Assembly (NCBI GenBank): GCA_900315925.1 | Contig: ONAV01000009.1 | Span: 1-64,000, forward strand | DNA: 64,000 nt | Direction: 5' to 3' | Origin: an uncultured Selenomonadales bacterium | GTDB lineage: Bacteria; Bacillota; Negativicutes; Acidaminococcales; Acidaminococcaceae | In this document: one piece after another, positions 16,608 through 30,600 of the stretch | Layout: every line of letters starts with the position of its first letter | How positions within the stretch are numbered: the first letter of the stretch is position 1 | Made by a program: the position numbers and the translations under genes | Notes under the pieces: generated by a model | What the model was told of the DNA's origin: nothing | The model's database searches: none | Seen by the model: only the letters and a program-made list of their open reading frames with translations

Positions 16608-16640
16608 AAATGCGTGGCCCTCCGGCCCGCATTTTTAATT
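16608..16640 (+). promoter_or_regulatory. GC-rich hairpin with T-tail in the dedA-map intergenic region
   Basis: The stem AAATGCG (16608-16614) plus GGCC (16616-16619) pairs with GGCC (16624-16627) plus CGCATTT (16628-16634), with one bulged T, followed by a T-rich tail. It is shaped like a + strand terminator but no + gene precedes it, so it could end a short untranslated RNA or act as a leader element. The remaining 150 bases before map are AT-rich with several -10-like TATAAT matches. Confidence 0.4.
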
Positions 16641-16795
16641 TATTTTTTGTACAACGCCAATGTATTGTATCATATTTTTAAAAAGAATGATATAATTATT
16701 TATTATTTATAATAATGAGTTCTGTTAAATTTTGGGTTTTGCGGGTTTTCTAAAAATGACTGAAGAAAACAAACGTTAAAATTTTGGAGGTAGCA

Positions 16796-17656
16796 ATGAG
16801 TGAAACAGTATGCTGGTGCGGCAGCGGTAAACCGTATGAAGATTGCCACAAAGAAATAGAAGACGAGATCCGGTTGCATCAGCTGGCAGGGGAGGAAGTA
16901 CCCACACGCCAGATGATCAAAACGCCGGAACAGATCACCGGGATCCGGGAAGCTTGCAAATTGAATACCGCCGTGCTGGATGAAGTGGCAAAACATATCA
17001 GAAAAGGAATGACGACGGAGGAAATTGACCGGATCGTGTATGATTTTACGGTGGCTCACGGGGGCATTCCGGCGCCGTTGAATTTTTGCGGCTTTCCCAA
17101 AAGCGTCTGCACGTCCATTAACGACGTGGTGTGTCACGGTATTCCTTCGGAAAAGGTGGTGCTGCGTTCCGGGGATATCGTGAATATTGATGCATCAACG
17201 ATTTTGAACAATTATTACGGAGATGCTTCCCGTATGTTTGAAATCGGCCGCGTGGATAAAAGGGCCAAAGATCTGGTGGCCATAACCAAAGAATGCCTGA
17301 AGCGGGGGCTGGCAGCGGTAAAGCCCTGGGGACACCTGGGGGATATCGGAGCGGCCGTTTCTCAGCTGGCCCATAAGCACGGGTACAGCGTGGTGGAAGA
17401 ATTCGGCGGTCACGGGGTTGGCGTGGAATTCCATGAGGATCCGTTTGTGGCCCATGTGGGCAAAAAAGGAACCGGTATGCTGCTGGTCCCCGGTATGATT
17501 TTTACCATCGAGCCCATGATCAATACCGGAAGAAAAAATGTTTTCATTGATGAAGCGGATGACTGGACGGTGTACACGGAAGATGGAGGCCTTTCCGCCC
17601 AGTGGGAATACACGGTGCTGGTGACGGAAACCGGCGCGGAAGTGTTATCCTGGTAA
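16796..17656 (+). CDS. map: Methionine aminopeptidase type I with N-terminal SEC-C zinc motif
   Basis: This 286-aa enzyme removes the initiator methionine from nascent proteins. Residues 5-20 are a SEC-C motif (CWCGSGKPYEDCH), a zinc-binding module that can contact the ribosome and occurs in clostridial MAPs. The pita-bread domain follows, with metal ligands in NIDASTILNNYYGDASR (Asp pair), EEFGGHGVGVEFHEDP (His), FTIEPMI (Glu) and SAQWEYTVL (Glu). GGAGG at 16786-16790 selects the ATG at 16796 over one at 16784. The gene is monocistronic. Confidence 0.94.
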   Translation: MSETVCWCGSGKPYEDCHKEIEDEIRLHQLAGEEVPTRQMIKTPEQITGIREACKLNTAVLDEVAKHIRKGMTTEEIDRIVYDFTVAHGGIPAPLNFCGFPKSVCTSINDVVCHGIPSEKVVLRSGDIVNIDASTILNNYYGDASRMFEIGRVDKRAKDLVAITKECLKRGLAAVKPWGHLGDIGAAVSQLAHKHGYSVVEEFGGHGVGVEFHEDPFVAHVGKKGTGMLLVPGMIFTIEPMINTGRKNVFIDEADDWTVYTEDGGLSAQWEYTVLVTETGAEVLSW

Positions 17657-17673
17657 TGTATACTTGTATACAT
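17656..17673. promoter_or_regulatory. 18-bp palindrome, possible operator
   Basis: ATGTATAC-TT-GTATACAT is a perfect palindrome that begins on the last base of the map stop codon. Sites of this TNGTATACNA kind are typical of GntR-family repressors, but the regulator is not identifiable here. Confidence 0.35.
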
Positions 17674-17696
17674 GAAGAAAACCTATTGATTTTTTT

Positions 17697-17720
17697 GAGA
17701 CAATTGTTTAAAATTGTCTC
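17697..17720. repeat. Inverted repeat between map and the glycine riboswitch
   Basis: GAGACAATT (17697-17705) / AATTGTCTC (17712-17720) forms a perfect 9-bp stem. Its T-run lies on the 5' side, so it is not a normal terminator on the + strand; it may be a terminator remnant or an operator. Confidence 0.4.
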
Positions 17721-17754
17721 ATATTAAGAAATATTAGAATAAAATAACGGGTGC

Positions 17755-17935
17755 ATGATGTATGCGGAAAAATGACCGGGCGGCGCCGTCCGGTATGCCG
17801 AAGGAGTAACACTATCAGGCGTTCTGGTGAACACGAAACCGCATGCGGACACAACTCTGGAGATACCCATTCAGTTGGGAGCCGAAGGTGCAAGGGTGAA
17901 AATCCTAATCTCTCAGGCAAAAGGACAGGGTCGGT
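17755..17935 (+). ncRNA. Tandem glycine riboswitch
   Basis: Two consecutive glycine aptamers. Aptamer I is closed by ATGCGG (17762-17767) / CCGCAT (17839-17844) and carries GCCGAAGGAG. Aptamer II is closed by ACTCTG (17854-17859) / CAGGGT (17926-17931) and carries the near-consensus GCCGAAGGTGCAA and CTCTCAGGCAAAAGGAC. The linker is about nine bases. The class binds glycine cooperatively. It precedes a sodium/amino-acid symporter, so glycine probably controls its own uptake or efflux. Confidence 0.93.
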
Positions 17936-17981
17936 TAAGATGGTAACTCCATCTTGTTGAAGCAACAGCTTGAATGCATTG

Positions 17982-18016
17982 CCGGCCCTGGGAATTTCCC
18001 GGAGGCCGGTTATTTT
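17982..18016 (+). terminator. Intrinsic terminator, candidate expression platform of the glycine riboswitch
   Basis: The stem CCGGCC (17982-17987) / GGCCGG (18004-18009) with an inner GGG/CCC is followed by TTATTTTAT. It lies 47 bases after aptamer II and 149 bases before the symporter start, where a glycine-responsive antiterminator switch would be expected. Confidence 0.6.
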
Positions 18017-18164
18017 ATGAAGGGTCCAGATTACAAATGAGGGGTGTCCGGGATGAAAGGGTTTCATGAACGGGATGACGGCGGGTAACAAAGGATATCT
18101 GCCTGTAAGGGTGTGCTGCGGAAAACGCTGTCGTAAAAAATGAAGGGAAAGGATTTGATCAATT

Positions 18165-19727
18165 ATGGATTGGAAAGCGATTAATGACATTGTTGGAGCG
18201 ATAGACAGCTTCGTGTGGGGTCCTGCCATGCTGGTTCTGTTGGTAGGCACCGGCATTTATCTGACCTTTAAATTAAATTTCCGCACCTGGCGGAACCTGC
18301 CCTATTCAATCAAGAGCGTAATCGGTAAAGACGCCCGTCAGAAAAAAGCCGGCGGTGAAGGCGACGTTTCTTCGTTTAACGCGTTGATGACTGCTCTTTC
18401 GGCGACCATCGGTACCGGTAATATCGTCGGCGTGGCCACGGCCATGTTTGCAGGCGGTCCCGGGGCGCTGGTGTGGATGTGGCTCTCTGCAGCGTTCGGT
18501 ATTACCACAAAGTACGCGGAATGTATGCTGGCCAGCAAATACCGCGAAGTGAACGAAAAGGGCGAAATGAAGGGCGGCCCCATGTTCACCATGAAGAACG
18601 CTTTTAAAAACAAACAGTTGGGCGCGATTTTAGGTTTCCTGTTTGCGCTGTTCACGGTATTGGCTTCTTTCGGTATCGGTAATATGACGCAGGCTAACTC
18701 CATTTCCACGGCGTTGGAAAAGACGTTTTCGGTTCCGGTGGCAGCGACCGGTGCAGCATTGGTGATTCTGTGCATGATCATTATCCTGGGCGGTATCCAG
18801 TCCATTTCCAAGGTCGCTGCAATTGTGGTTCCCGTAATGGCCGTATTCTATGTGGTATGCGGTCTGGCCGGTATTTTGGCCAATGCGAGTGAAATCCCCC
18901 ACGGTCTGTATCTGATCTTCACTATGGCGTTCAATCCGCAGGCGGTTGGTGGCGGCGTACTGGGCGCAATTACCGTAAGCGTAATGAATGCAATGCGGTA
19001 CGGCGTAGCCCGCGGTTGCTTCTCCAACGAAGCCGGTTTAGGTTCTGCGGCTATCGTAGCGGCTTCTGCCCATACGGACGACCCGGTTCGTCAGGGGTAC
19101 ATCAACTCCACCGGTACGTTCTTTGATACCATCGTCATCTGCTCCATCACCGGTCTGGTCATTGCATCTTCCGGTATGCTGGGCACTGTGGATGAAAAGG
19201 GCGTAGCTCTTTCTGGTCTGACCCTGACCATCGCAGCCTTTGAAAAATTTGTAGGCCCGGTAGGCAGATACATCGTATCCATCGGTATTGTCCTGTTTGC
19301 CTATTCCACCATTTTAGGCTGGGAATATCAGGGTGAAAAATGCTTTGAGTATCTGTTCGGCAGCGCGCAATTCAACGTAGTGTACCGTGTTCTTTTCTGT
19401 CTCATCACCTATATCGGCGCTACCCAGGCACTGGAACTGGTTTGGAACCTGGCGGATATTTTCAACGCGCTGATGGCGATTCCGAACTTGATTTCCCTGC
19501 TGGTACTGGCAGATATAATCAAAGAGGAAACGGAACGGTATCAGCCGATCCTGGAAGCCGAAAAAGCCGGTCGTGGCGTACAGCATGCTACGAAAGGCGA
19601 AGTAGAGGAACTGCGTGATATGACACTTGCCATGGAAGAAAAGATTGAAAAGACGCAGAAACGATTAGATAATCTGGAAAAGAAGATGAACAAGGTGGAA
19701 GCGGCCGTTAATAAGACGAGAAAATAA
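18165..19727 (+). CDS. Sodium:alanine/glycine symporter (AGCS family)
   Basis: A 520-aa membrane carrier with about 11 hydrophobic segments. AGCS signatures seen: LSATIGTGNIVGVATAMFAGGPGALVWMW (residues about 80-108), then GLGSAAIVAASAHTDDPVRQG, and GWEYQGEKCFEYLFG. It imports alanine or glycine with sodium; the tandem glycine riboswitch upstream makes glycine the likely physiological ligand. After residue about 465 an extra cytoplasmic tail follows, with a predicted coiled coil (MEEKIEKTQKRLDNLEKKMN), which typical AGCS carriers of about 450-480 residues lack. GGAAAGGA precedes the ATG. Confidence 0.93.
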   Translation: MDWKAINDIVGAIDSFVWGPAMLVLLVGTGIYLTFKLNFRTWRNLPYSIKSVIGKDARQKKAGGEGDVSSFNALMTALSATIGTGNIVGVATAMFAGGPGALVWMWLSAAFGITTKYAECMLASKYREVNEKGEMKGGPMFTMKNAFKNKQLGAILGFLFALFTVLASFGIGNMTQANSISTALEKTFSVPVAATGAALVILCMIIILGGIQSISKVAAIVVPVMAVFYVVCGLAGILANASEIPHGLYLIFTMAFNPQAVGGGVLGAITVSVMNAMRYGVARGCFSNEAGLGSAAIVAASAHTDDPVRQGYINSTGTFFDTIVICSITGLVIASSGMLGTVDEKGVALSGLTLTIAAFEKFVGPVGRYIVSIGIVLFAYSTILGWEYQGEKCFEYLFGSAQFNVVYRVLFCLITYIGATQALELVWNLADIFNALMAIPNLISLLVLADIIKEETERYQPILEAEKAGRGVQHATKGEVEELRDMTLAMEEKIEKTQKRLDNLEKKMNKVEAAVNKTRK

Positions 19728-19822
19728 TTTTTCTGAAATTCCTTTGCAGTAATGAAAAAGAATGCCGGGAAGATTGAAACGGAACCATTCCCCGTTAAGA
19801 GAACAATGAAATAAAGTTTTGA

Positions 19823-19856
19823 GGCGCTGGCGACTGGTGTTGTCAGCGCCGTTTTG
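19823..19856 (+). terminator. Rho-independent terminator after the symporter gene
   Basis: GGCGCTG (19823-19829) / CAGCGCC (19844-19850) is followed by GTTTTG. The rest of the 273-base gap before pcrA is AT-rich and holds nothing else I recognise. Confidence 0.75.
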
Positions 19857-20000
19857 TTGGTTTCTTTCCCATAAGAAACGTAATTAATCGACGTTTCGTA
19901 TTCTGTTTACGGTAAGTTTGTGGTAAAATAATGAAGCGGTTCACTGTAAAAAGAAATCATTTTACAAACGTTTGGTTTTTACATAGATTTTGGAGGACTG

Positions 20001-25193
<5,193 letters not shown>

Positions 25194-25343
25194 GTCTGCC
25201 GGTTTATGAACAGGTAAAAGATAACATCTGAAATAAATCTGTGAAAAAGAAGACTTATCTTTCCTCTTATATACAAATTGTGATATAATAACATGTATGT
25301 TTTTTCAGGCGTAACGCTTAATGAATAGTAGGATGGTGAAAAC

Positions 25344-25631
25344 ATGAAAGTAACGGAAAAAGATGTGAAATACATCGCTGCTCTTTCCCGACTGGAAATT
25401 TCAGATGAGGAAATGCCCAAGTTTACAGAACAGTTCAATCAGATTCTGAACTATGCGGATATTTTGGAAAAAGTTGATACAACCGGTATCGAACCGACTT
25501 TCAGTATCCTGCCCCTGTACAATGTGCTTCGGGAAGATGTGCCGCAGGAAGGCGTGGCCCACGAAGACGCGCTGAAAAATGCACCGGCGGTACATAATGA
25601 CGGGTTTAAAGTTCCGCGTGTGATCGAGTAA
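25344..25631 (+). CDS. gatC: Aspartyl/glutamyl-tRNA amidotransferase subunit C
   Basis: The 95-aa belt-like subunit stabilises the GatA-GatB interface in the enzyme that turns Glu-tRNA(Gln) and Asp-tRNA(Asn) into the amidated forms. Family features: [41 protein letters not shown] and the terminal [18 protein letters not shown] precedes the ATG. It is first in a gatCAB operon with 14 bases to gatA. Confidence 0.95.
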   Translation: MKVTEKDVKYIAALSRLEISDEEMPKFTEQFNQILNYADILEKVDTTGIEPTFSILPLYNVLREDVPQEGVAHEDALKNAPAVHNDGFKVPRVIE

Positions 25632-25645
25632 GGGAGGCAAGGACT

Positions 25646-27112
25646 GTGAAGTTATACGAAAGCACCGTTCATGAGTTGCATGAACAACTGCAAAATAAAC
25701 AGCTCAGCTCGGTAGAGCTGACCAAAGCGGTTTATGACCGCATTGAGGAAGTGGAAGACAAAGTCGGCGCCTATGTGACGCTGGACAAAGAAAACGCACT
25801 GGCCCAGGCAGCCAAAGTGGACGCCATGATTGCCGCCGGCGAAACCATCAAACCATTGGCCGGCATTCCGGGCGCCATCAAAGACAACATTAGTACCAAG
25901 GGACTGCGCACTACCTGCTCGTCCCATATTCTGGATAATTTTATCCCGGTGTATGACGCTCATGTTATTGCTAACCTGCGTAAAGATGAAACTATTTTCC
26001 TGGGCAAGACCAACATGGACGAATTCGCCATGGGTTCCACTACGGAAACCTCTTATATGAAAAAGACCCATAACGCATGGAATCTGGACTGCGTACCCGG
26101 CGGTTCCTCCGGTGGCAGCGCGACGGCTATTGCGGCTGGTGAAGCCATCTGGTCCCTGGGTTCCGATACCGGCGGATCCATCCGCCAGCCGGCTTCTTTC
26201 AACGGCGTGGTTGGCATTAAACCGACCTACGGCCGTGTGTCCCGTTACGGCTGTGTTGCGTTTGCGTCTTCTTTGGACCAGATTGGGCCTATCACCCGTG
26301 ACGTAACCGACGCGGCCATTGTACTGAACACCATTTGCGGCGTGGATGCCCATGACTCCACTTCACTGCCGGTGGATGTGCCTGATTTCACAAAAGCCCT
26401 GCGGCAGGATGTAAAAGGCCTGCGCATCGGACTGCCGAAAGAATACTTTGGCGAAGGCATTAATGCCAAAGTCAAAGAGCAGATTATGCTGGCCGTGGAA
26501 AAATACAAAGAGCTGGGCGCGGAAATCGTGGAAGTTTCTCTGCCCCATACGGAATATGCTGTAATCACGTATTACATCATTGCCCCGGCAGAAGCATCCG
26601 CCAATCTGGCACGCTATGACGGTGTGCGTTACGGCTATCGCAACAAAGAGGCCAAGAGCGCGCCGGAAATGACAAAACTGAGCCGTACGGAAGGGTTTGG
26701 CAGCGAGGTAAAACGCCGCATCATGCTGGGTACTTATGTATTGAGTTCCGGTTATTACGATGCGTATTATAAGAAAGCAATGCAGGTTCGTACCCTGATT
26801 CGCAAAGACTTTGACGAAGTGTTCCGGAACGTGGATGTGCTGCTGACTCCTACTTCGCCTGTTACCGCTTATCCGCTGGATGGTAAGATGGATCCGCTGG
26901 CAATTTACATGCTGGACGTAACCACCATTCCTGTTAACATGGCAGGTCTGCCCGGTATCTCCATTCCCTGCGGCTTTGCGGACGGCATGCCGGTAGGCCT
27001 GCAGCTGATCGGCAAGGCGCTGGATGAAGAAACCCTGCTGCGGGCTGCTTACACCTTTGAGCAGGCGACGGAATTTCATAAAGCGGTAGCGCCGTTGGGA
27101 GGTAACAAATAA
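25646..27112 (+). CDS. gatA: Glutamyl-tRNA(Gln) amidotransferase subunit A
   Basis: The 488-aa amidase releases ammonia from glutamine for the GatCAB complex. The Ser-cisSer-Lys triad is visible: Lys in GAIKDNIS (about residue 78), and the serine-rich loops [14 protein letters not shown] and [11 protein letters not shown]. It starts at GTG 25646, with GGGAGG upstream. Its TAA shares one base with the gatB ATG. Presence of GatCAB indicates that glutaminyl-tRNA, and perhaps asparaginyl-tRNA, is made by the indirect route. Confidence 0.97.
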   Translation: MKLYESTVHELHEQLQNKQLSSVELTKAVYDRIEEVEDKVGAYVTLDKENALAQAAKVDAMIAAGETIKPLAGIPGAIKDNISTKGLRTTCSSHILDNFIPVYDAHVIANLRKDETIFLGKTNMDEFAMGSTTETSYMKKTHNAWNLDCVPGGSSGGSATAIAAGEAIWSLGSDTGGSIRQPASFNGVVGIKPTYGRVSRYGCVAFASSLDQIGPITRDVTDAAIVLNTICGVDAHDSTSLPVDVPDFTKALRQDVKGLRIGLPKEYFGEGINAKVKEQIMLAVEKYKELGAEIVEVSLPHTEYAVITYYIIAPAEASANLARYDGVRYGYRNKEAKSAPEMTKLSRTEGFGSEVKRRIMLGTYVLSSGYYDAYYKKAMQVRTLIRKDFDEVFRNVDVLLTPTSPVTAYPLDGKMDPLAIYMLDVTTIPVNMAGLPGISIPCGFADGMPVGLQLIGKALDEETLLRAAYTFEQATEFHKAVAPLGGNK

Positions 27113-28557
27113 TGAAAAATTATATTACTGTCATCGGTCTGGAAGTCCATGCCGAATTAAAAACAAAAACCAAAGCGTTCTGCTCCTGCTCCACTGAATT
27201 CGGTGCGGAACCAAACACCCATGTGTGTCCGGTCTGCCTGGGCATGCCCGGCGCCCTGCCTGTGCTGAACAAGCGGGTGGTTGAATTCGCAATCCGTGCC
27301 GGTCTGGCCCTGAACTGCAACATTCAGAAGTTCAATAAGATGGACCGTAAGAATTACTTCTATCCCGACCTGGCGAAGAATTACCAGATTTCCCAGTGGG
27401 ATGAACCCATCTGCCTGGGCGGGCATATTGATATCCGGGTCAACGGTGAGAAAAAACGCATCGGCATCACCCGCATCCATATGGAAGAAGATGCCGGCAA
27501 GCTGGTGCACAGCGGCCTGACCATCAGCACTTCCGATTCTTCTGCAGTTGACTATAACCGCGCCGGCGTACCTCTGATTGAGATTGTATCCGAACCGGAT
27601 ATGCGCAGCGCCGCGGAAGCCCGCGCGTATATGGAACAACTGAAGGCGATTCTGGAATACACGGATGTCTGCGACTGCAAAATGCAGGAAGGCAGTCTCC
27701 GCTGCGATGCCAATATTTCCGTTATGCCGGAAGGCGCAACGGAATTCGGTACCCGCGCCGAAATCAAAAACCTGAACTCTTTCCGTGCGCTGGAGCGGGC
27801 CATCGAGTATGAAGTGGAACGCCAGATCGAAATCGTGGAAGACGGAGGTCATGTAGTGCAGGAGACCCGCACCTGGGACGATGCTAACGGCGTGACTCTG
27901 TCTATGCGTTCCAAGGAAGAAGCCCACGATTACCGTTACTTCCCGGAACCTGATCTGGTACCGATTAATCTGGATCAGGCCTGGATCGACGAAATCAAAG
28001 CGACTCTGCCGGAACTGCCTTCAGCCCGTAAGGAACGACTGCTGGCGGAAGATGTTCCGGAAGACAATGCGGATATCATTGTGGCCAGCAAAAAGGTAGC
28101 GGATTATTTTGATGAAGGTACCAAAGCCACGAAGAACCTGAAAGCCCTTTCCAACTGGCTGATCGGAGATGTTGCCGGCTACCTGAACGCGGAAGGTATT
28201 GAGATCGACGATCCGGAATTCAAGATTACACCGGATCATCTGGGCGAGCTGGTGAACCTGATTGATAAAGGCGTGCTGTCCAGCAAACTGGCCAAGCAGA
28301 TCTTTGCGGAGATGCTGAAAGAGAATGAGGCGCCGGAAGCACTGGTGAAGAAGCTGGGTCTGGAACAGGTCAGCGACGCGGGCGAACTGGGTAAACTGGT
28401 AGACGAAGTAATTGCTGCCAATCCTCAGTCCATTGCGGACTTCAAGGCCGGAAAGAAGAAGGCCCTCGGCTTCCTGGTGGGGCAGATTATGAAAGCTACC
28501 CACGGAAAAGCAAATCCGGGTATGGTCAACAAGATGTTAATGGAAAAATTGCAATAA
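27112..28557 (+). CDS. gatB: Aspartyl/glutamyl-tRNA(Asn/Gln) amidotransferase subunit B
   Basis: The 481-aa kinase/transamidase subunit phosphorylates the misacylated aminoacyl-tRNA and channels ammonia to it. The N-terminal cradle domain has GLEVHAELKTKTKAFC, zinc-type CSCS and CPVCLGMPG, DRKNYFYPDLAKNYQISQ and PLIEIVSEPD. The C-terminal YqeY-like tail binds tRNA and ends PGMVNKMLMEKL. The length is normal. Confidence 0.97.
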   Translation: MKNYITVIGLEVHAELKTKTKAFCSCSTEFGAEPNTHVCPVCLGMPGALPVLNKRVVEFAIRAGLALNCNIQKFNKMDRKNYFYPDLAKNYQISQWDEPICLGGHIDIRVNGEKKRIGITRIHMEEDAGKLVHSGLTISTSDSSAVDYNRAGVPLIEIVSEPDMRSAAEARAYMEQLKAILEYTDVCDCKMQEGSLRCDANISVMPEGATEFGTRAEIKNLNSFRALERAIEYEVERQIEIVEDGGHVVQETRTWDDANGVTLSMRSKEEAHDYRYFPEPDLVPINLDQAWIDEIKATLPELPSARKERLLAEDVPEDNADIIVASKKVADYFDEGTKATKNLKALSNWLIGDVAGYLNAEGIEIDDPEFKITPDHLGELVNLIDKGVLSSKLAKQIFAEMLKENEAPEALVKKLGLEQVSDAGELGKLVDEVIAANPQSIADFKAGKKKALGFLVGQIMKATHGKANPGMVNKMLMEKLQ

Positions 28558-28578
28558 GATTTAGCAAACATAAAGAAG

Positions 28579-28608
28579 CTGCTGGCAGTTTTTGTCAGCA
28601 GTTTTTTT
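28579..28608 (+). terminator. Rho-independent terminator of gatCAB
   Basis: The stem CTGCTG (28579-28584) with further pairs closes against CAGCAG (28596-28601), followed by a seven-T run. Confidence 0.85.
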
Positions 28609-28752
28609 ATTGGGTCCGTGTGTGTTTGGCGTAGTATATTCTTTGCTTCATTTCCATGCACGAATTTGTTATAATTATAATCAAGGTTAAAACATGCCGG
28701 GACAATAACTTTGTTGAAAATAGAAAAATCCTTTTGGGAAGAGGGTATCAGC

Positions 28753-29694
28753 ATGAAAAAAACACTGAAAGGCTTGCGGAATCTGGAAGAACTGTTCACA
28801 GAACAGGGAATGGCTGGGATTGATTATCTCAGCATGAGTATCGGTTATGACGGGAAGGCTTATTTCCTTTTCTCATCCAAAATTCCGGACCGAATTGACG
28901 GGATGTTCGTAAACACTGTCGCAAATGCGGAATACAAGGCAGTGGTCGTTACCCCGTCCTGGGAGAGCGGCGAACTGAAGAAGGTGGAAAGGATCAATTT
29001 CGGGAGGCATGTGATGAACTTCCGTTTCCTCCGTCCCGTTCCCGACGGCTCTTTCCTTCTGTTGGGTTCAAGATGTATGTATTCGAAGAAAAACGGTCCC
29101 GAAAAGAACGCAGTATTTCTTGACAGGGAGGGAAATGTATTACGTACATTCACCTTTGGAGACGGTATCGCAGACTGTATTGTCAGGGATGACGGGCTCA
29201 TTATCACAAGTTATTTCGATGAGGGCGTGCTTGGAAACTACGGCTGGGACGACCCCATCGGCAGCTGCGGCCTGTGTGGGTGGACAATGGACGGCAGGAA
29301 CATCTGGCGTTGCGAAAGAGATATATTGGACTGCTATGCCATGAATATCGATGCAGACGGAAATCTGTGGTATTACTACTACACTGATTTTCAGCTTGTC
29401 CGCACAGATTTCAGAACCGAAACAGAGTATGACCCGATGGTGGAAGGCGCAAGCTGCTTCACAGTGGCAGGACAGGGCAGGTTTCTGATCATGGACGGTG
29501 GGTATGATGACCCGGATTCGTTCTATGTGAGCAAGATAAACGGAGGTCAGATTGAAGATACGGAACCGCTGGAATTTGTCAGGGAGGACGGAACTGCTGT
29601 CCCGGCAATCCCTCAGGTCTTTAACGGTGCGAAAGCTATCGTGCTGGCTGGGGATGGGAGCATCGGTTTCGCGGACTTTTCGGAAATGGGATGA
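28753..29694 (+). CDS. Uncharacterised protein, possible beta-propeller, 313 aa
   Basis: I do not recognise the family by name. The protein has recurrent strand-turn units such as GYDGKAYFLFS, VPDGSFLLLG, DREGNVLRTFTFG, DADGNLWYYYYTD and GDGSIGFAD, the kind seen in beta-propellers. There is no signal peptide or membrane segment, so it should be cytoplasmic. The start is ATG 28753 with GAAGAGGG upstream. Ten of its 17 or so arginines use AGG or AGA, whereas gatB next door uses almost only CGN codons. This suggests the gene has a different origin. It is followed 46 bases later by another unknown gene. Confidence 0.65.
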   Translation: MKKTLKGLRNLEELFTEQGMAGIDYLSMSIGYDGKAYFLFSSKIPDRIDGMFVNTVANAEYKAVVVTPSWESGELKKVERINFGRHVMNFRFLRPVPDGSFLLLGSRCMYSKKNGPEKNAVFLDREGNVLRTFTFGDGIADCIVRDDGLIITSYFDEGVLGNYGWDDPIGSCGLCGWTMDGRNIWRCERDILDCYAMNIDADGNLWYYYYTDFQLVRTDFRTETEYDPMVEGASCFTVAGQGRFLIMDGGYDDPDSFYVSKINGGQIEDTEPLEFVREDGTAVPAIPQVFNGAKAIVLAGDGSIGFADFSEMG

Positions 29695-29740
29695 CCAGAA
29701 AGCGGACAGCAATAATACATTATAGCAAAGGGGAATGAAT

Positions 29741-30517
29741 ATGAGAGATATTGACGATCAGGAATGGAAAGCATATGTAACGAAATGTACAACCGGGGAA
29801 TGGCCTGTTCCCCCGGGCTTTGTCAGTGACAAGAACAACTGGCTGTGCCGCGCCATTGTAGGTCGGGTGCTGTACTTCATTAAGGATGTGGAAGGCGCTC
29901 TGACGGTGTTAAGCACCTTCATCAATGATGTGGAACCGGACATGGAAGATCATCCGGATCAGGGTATGTGTGAAGCGGAGCATTTTGTACTGAGCCTGCG
30001 GGATATTTCGGAAATCATCTGGAAGCTGACAAAAAACGGCGACGCGGCGTTGCAGTATCTGGACAAAGCATTTAAAATCTGCCGGAAATTTCCCTACCGG
30101 TTTCACACGGAAGCCCGGGGAGATATCTGGTACCGGCGGCTGAACATTCTGGCGGAAAGCGGCAGACTGGAACAGGCTGTCACAGAAGCGGAAGAGATGG
30201 TGAAAAATGAAAAACAGGAATCCCATACGCCAAAGCCCATTATTCCCGACCCCTTATATGAAAAGGTGAACCCGTATATTTTTTACAGCCTGCGCTTTTT
30301 GGCGGAACAGAAACACAAGAAGGGTGAAACCGCAAAAGCCTGTATGATATTTGCGGAAGCCTACCGGTATTTCCCTTTGTCGGCAGCAGGTGTAAGGGAT
30401 GTAACCAAGGCGATGGAAACGAAAGACTGGGATGAGCAGTACAAGGCCTGGATCTTCTGTACGACCTATCAGTATCTGCCCTGGGAAAAACAGCCGGTTG
30501 TTAGCCTGAGAGACTGA
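29741..30517 (+). CDS. Uncharacterised helical (TPR-like) protein, 258 aa
   Basis: No family name can be given. The sequence is rich in amphipathic helices with spaced Ala/Tyr/Leu (AALQYLDKAFKICRKFPYRF, RLEQAVTEAEEMVKNEK, KACMIFAEAYRYFP), which suggests tetratricopeptide-like repeats. The protein is Trp-rich at both ends. AAAGGGG is better spaced to the ATG at 29741 than to the one at 29735. Probably co-transcribed with the putative propeller gene upstream. TPR folds usually mediate protein contacts, so a two-protein complex is possible but unproven. Confidence 0.65.
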   Translation: MRDIDDQEWKAYVTKCTTGEWPVPPGFVSDKNNWLCRAIVGRVLYFIKDVEGALTVLSTFINDVEPDMEDHPDQGMCEAEHFVLSLRDISEIIWKLTKNGDAALQYLDKAFKICRKFPYRFHTEARGDIWYRRLNILAESGRLEQAVTEAEEMVKNEKQESHTPKPIIPDPLYEKVNPYIFYSLRFLAEQKHKKGETAKACMIFAEAYRYFPLSAAGVRDVTKAMETKDWDEQYKAWIFCTTYQYLPWEKQPVVSLRD

Positions 30518-30600
30518 AACGGTGATTTATTGCTGTTTTGTTTAAACCGGGTTCCGTTGTGAAGAAACACATGGGAGATAGAAACGTTGAGATTTCAATT

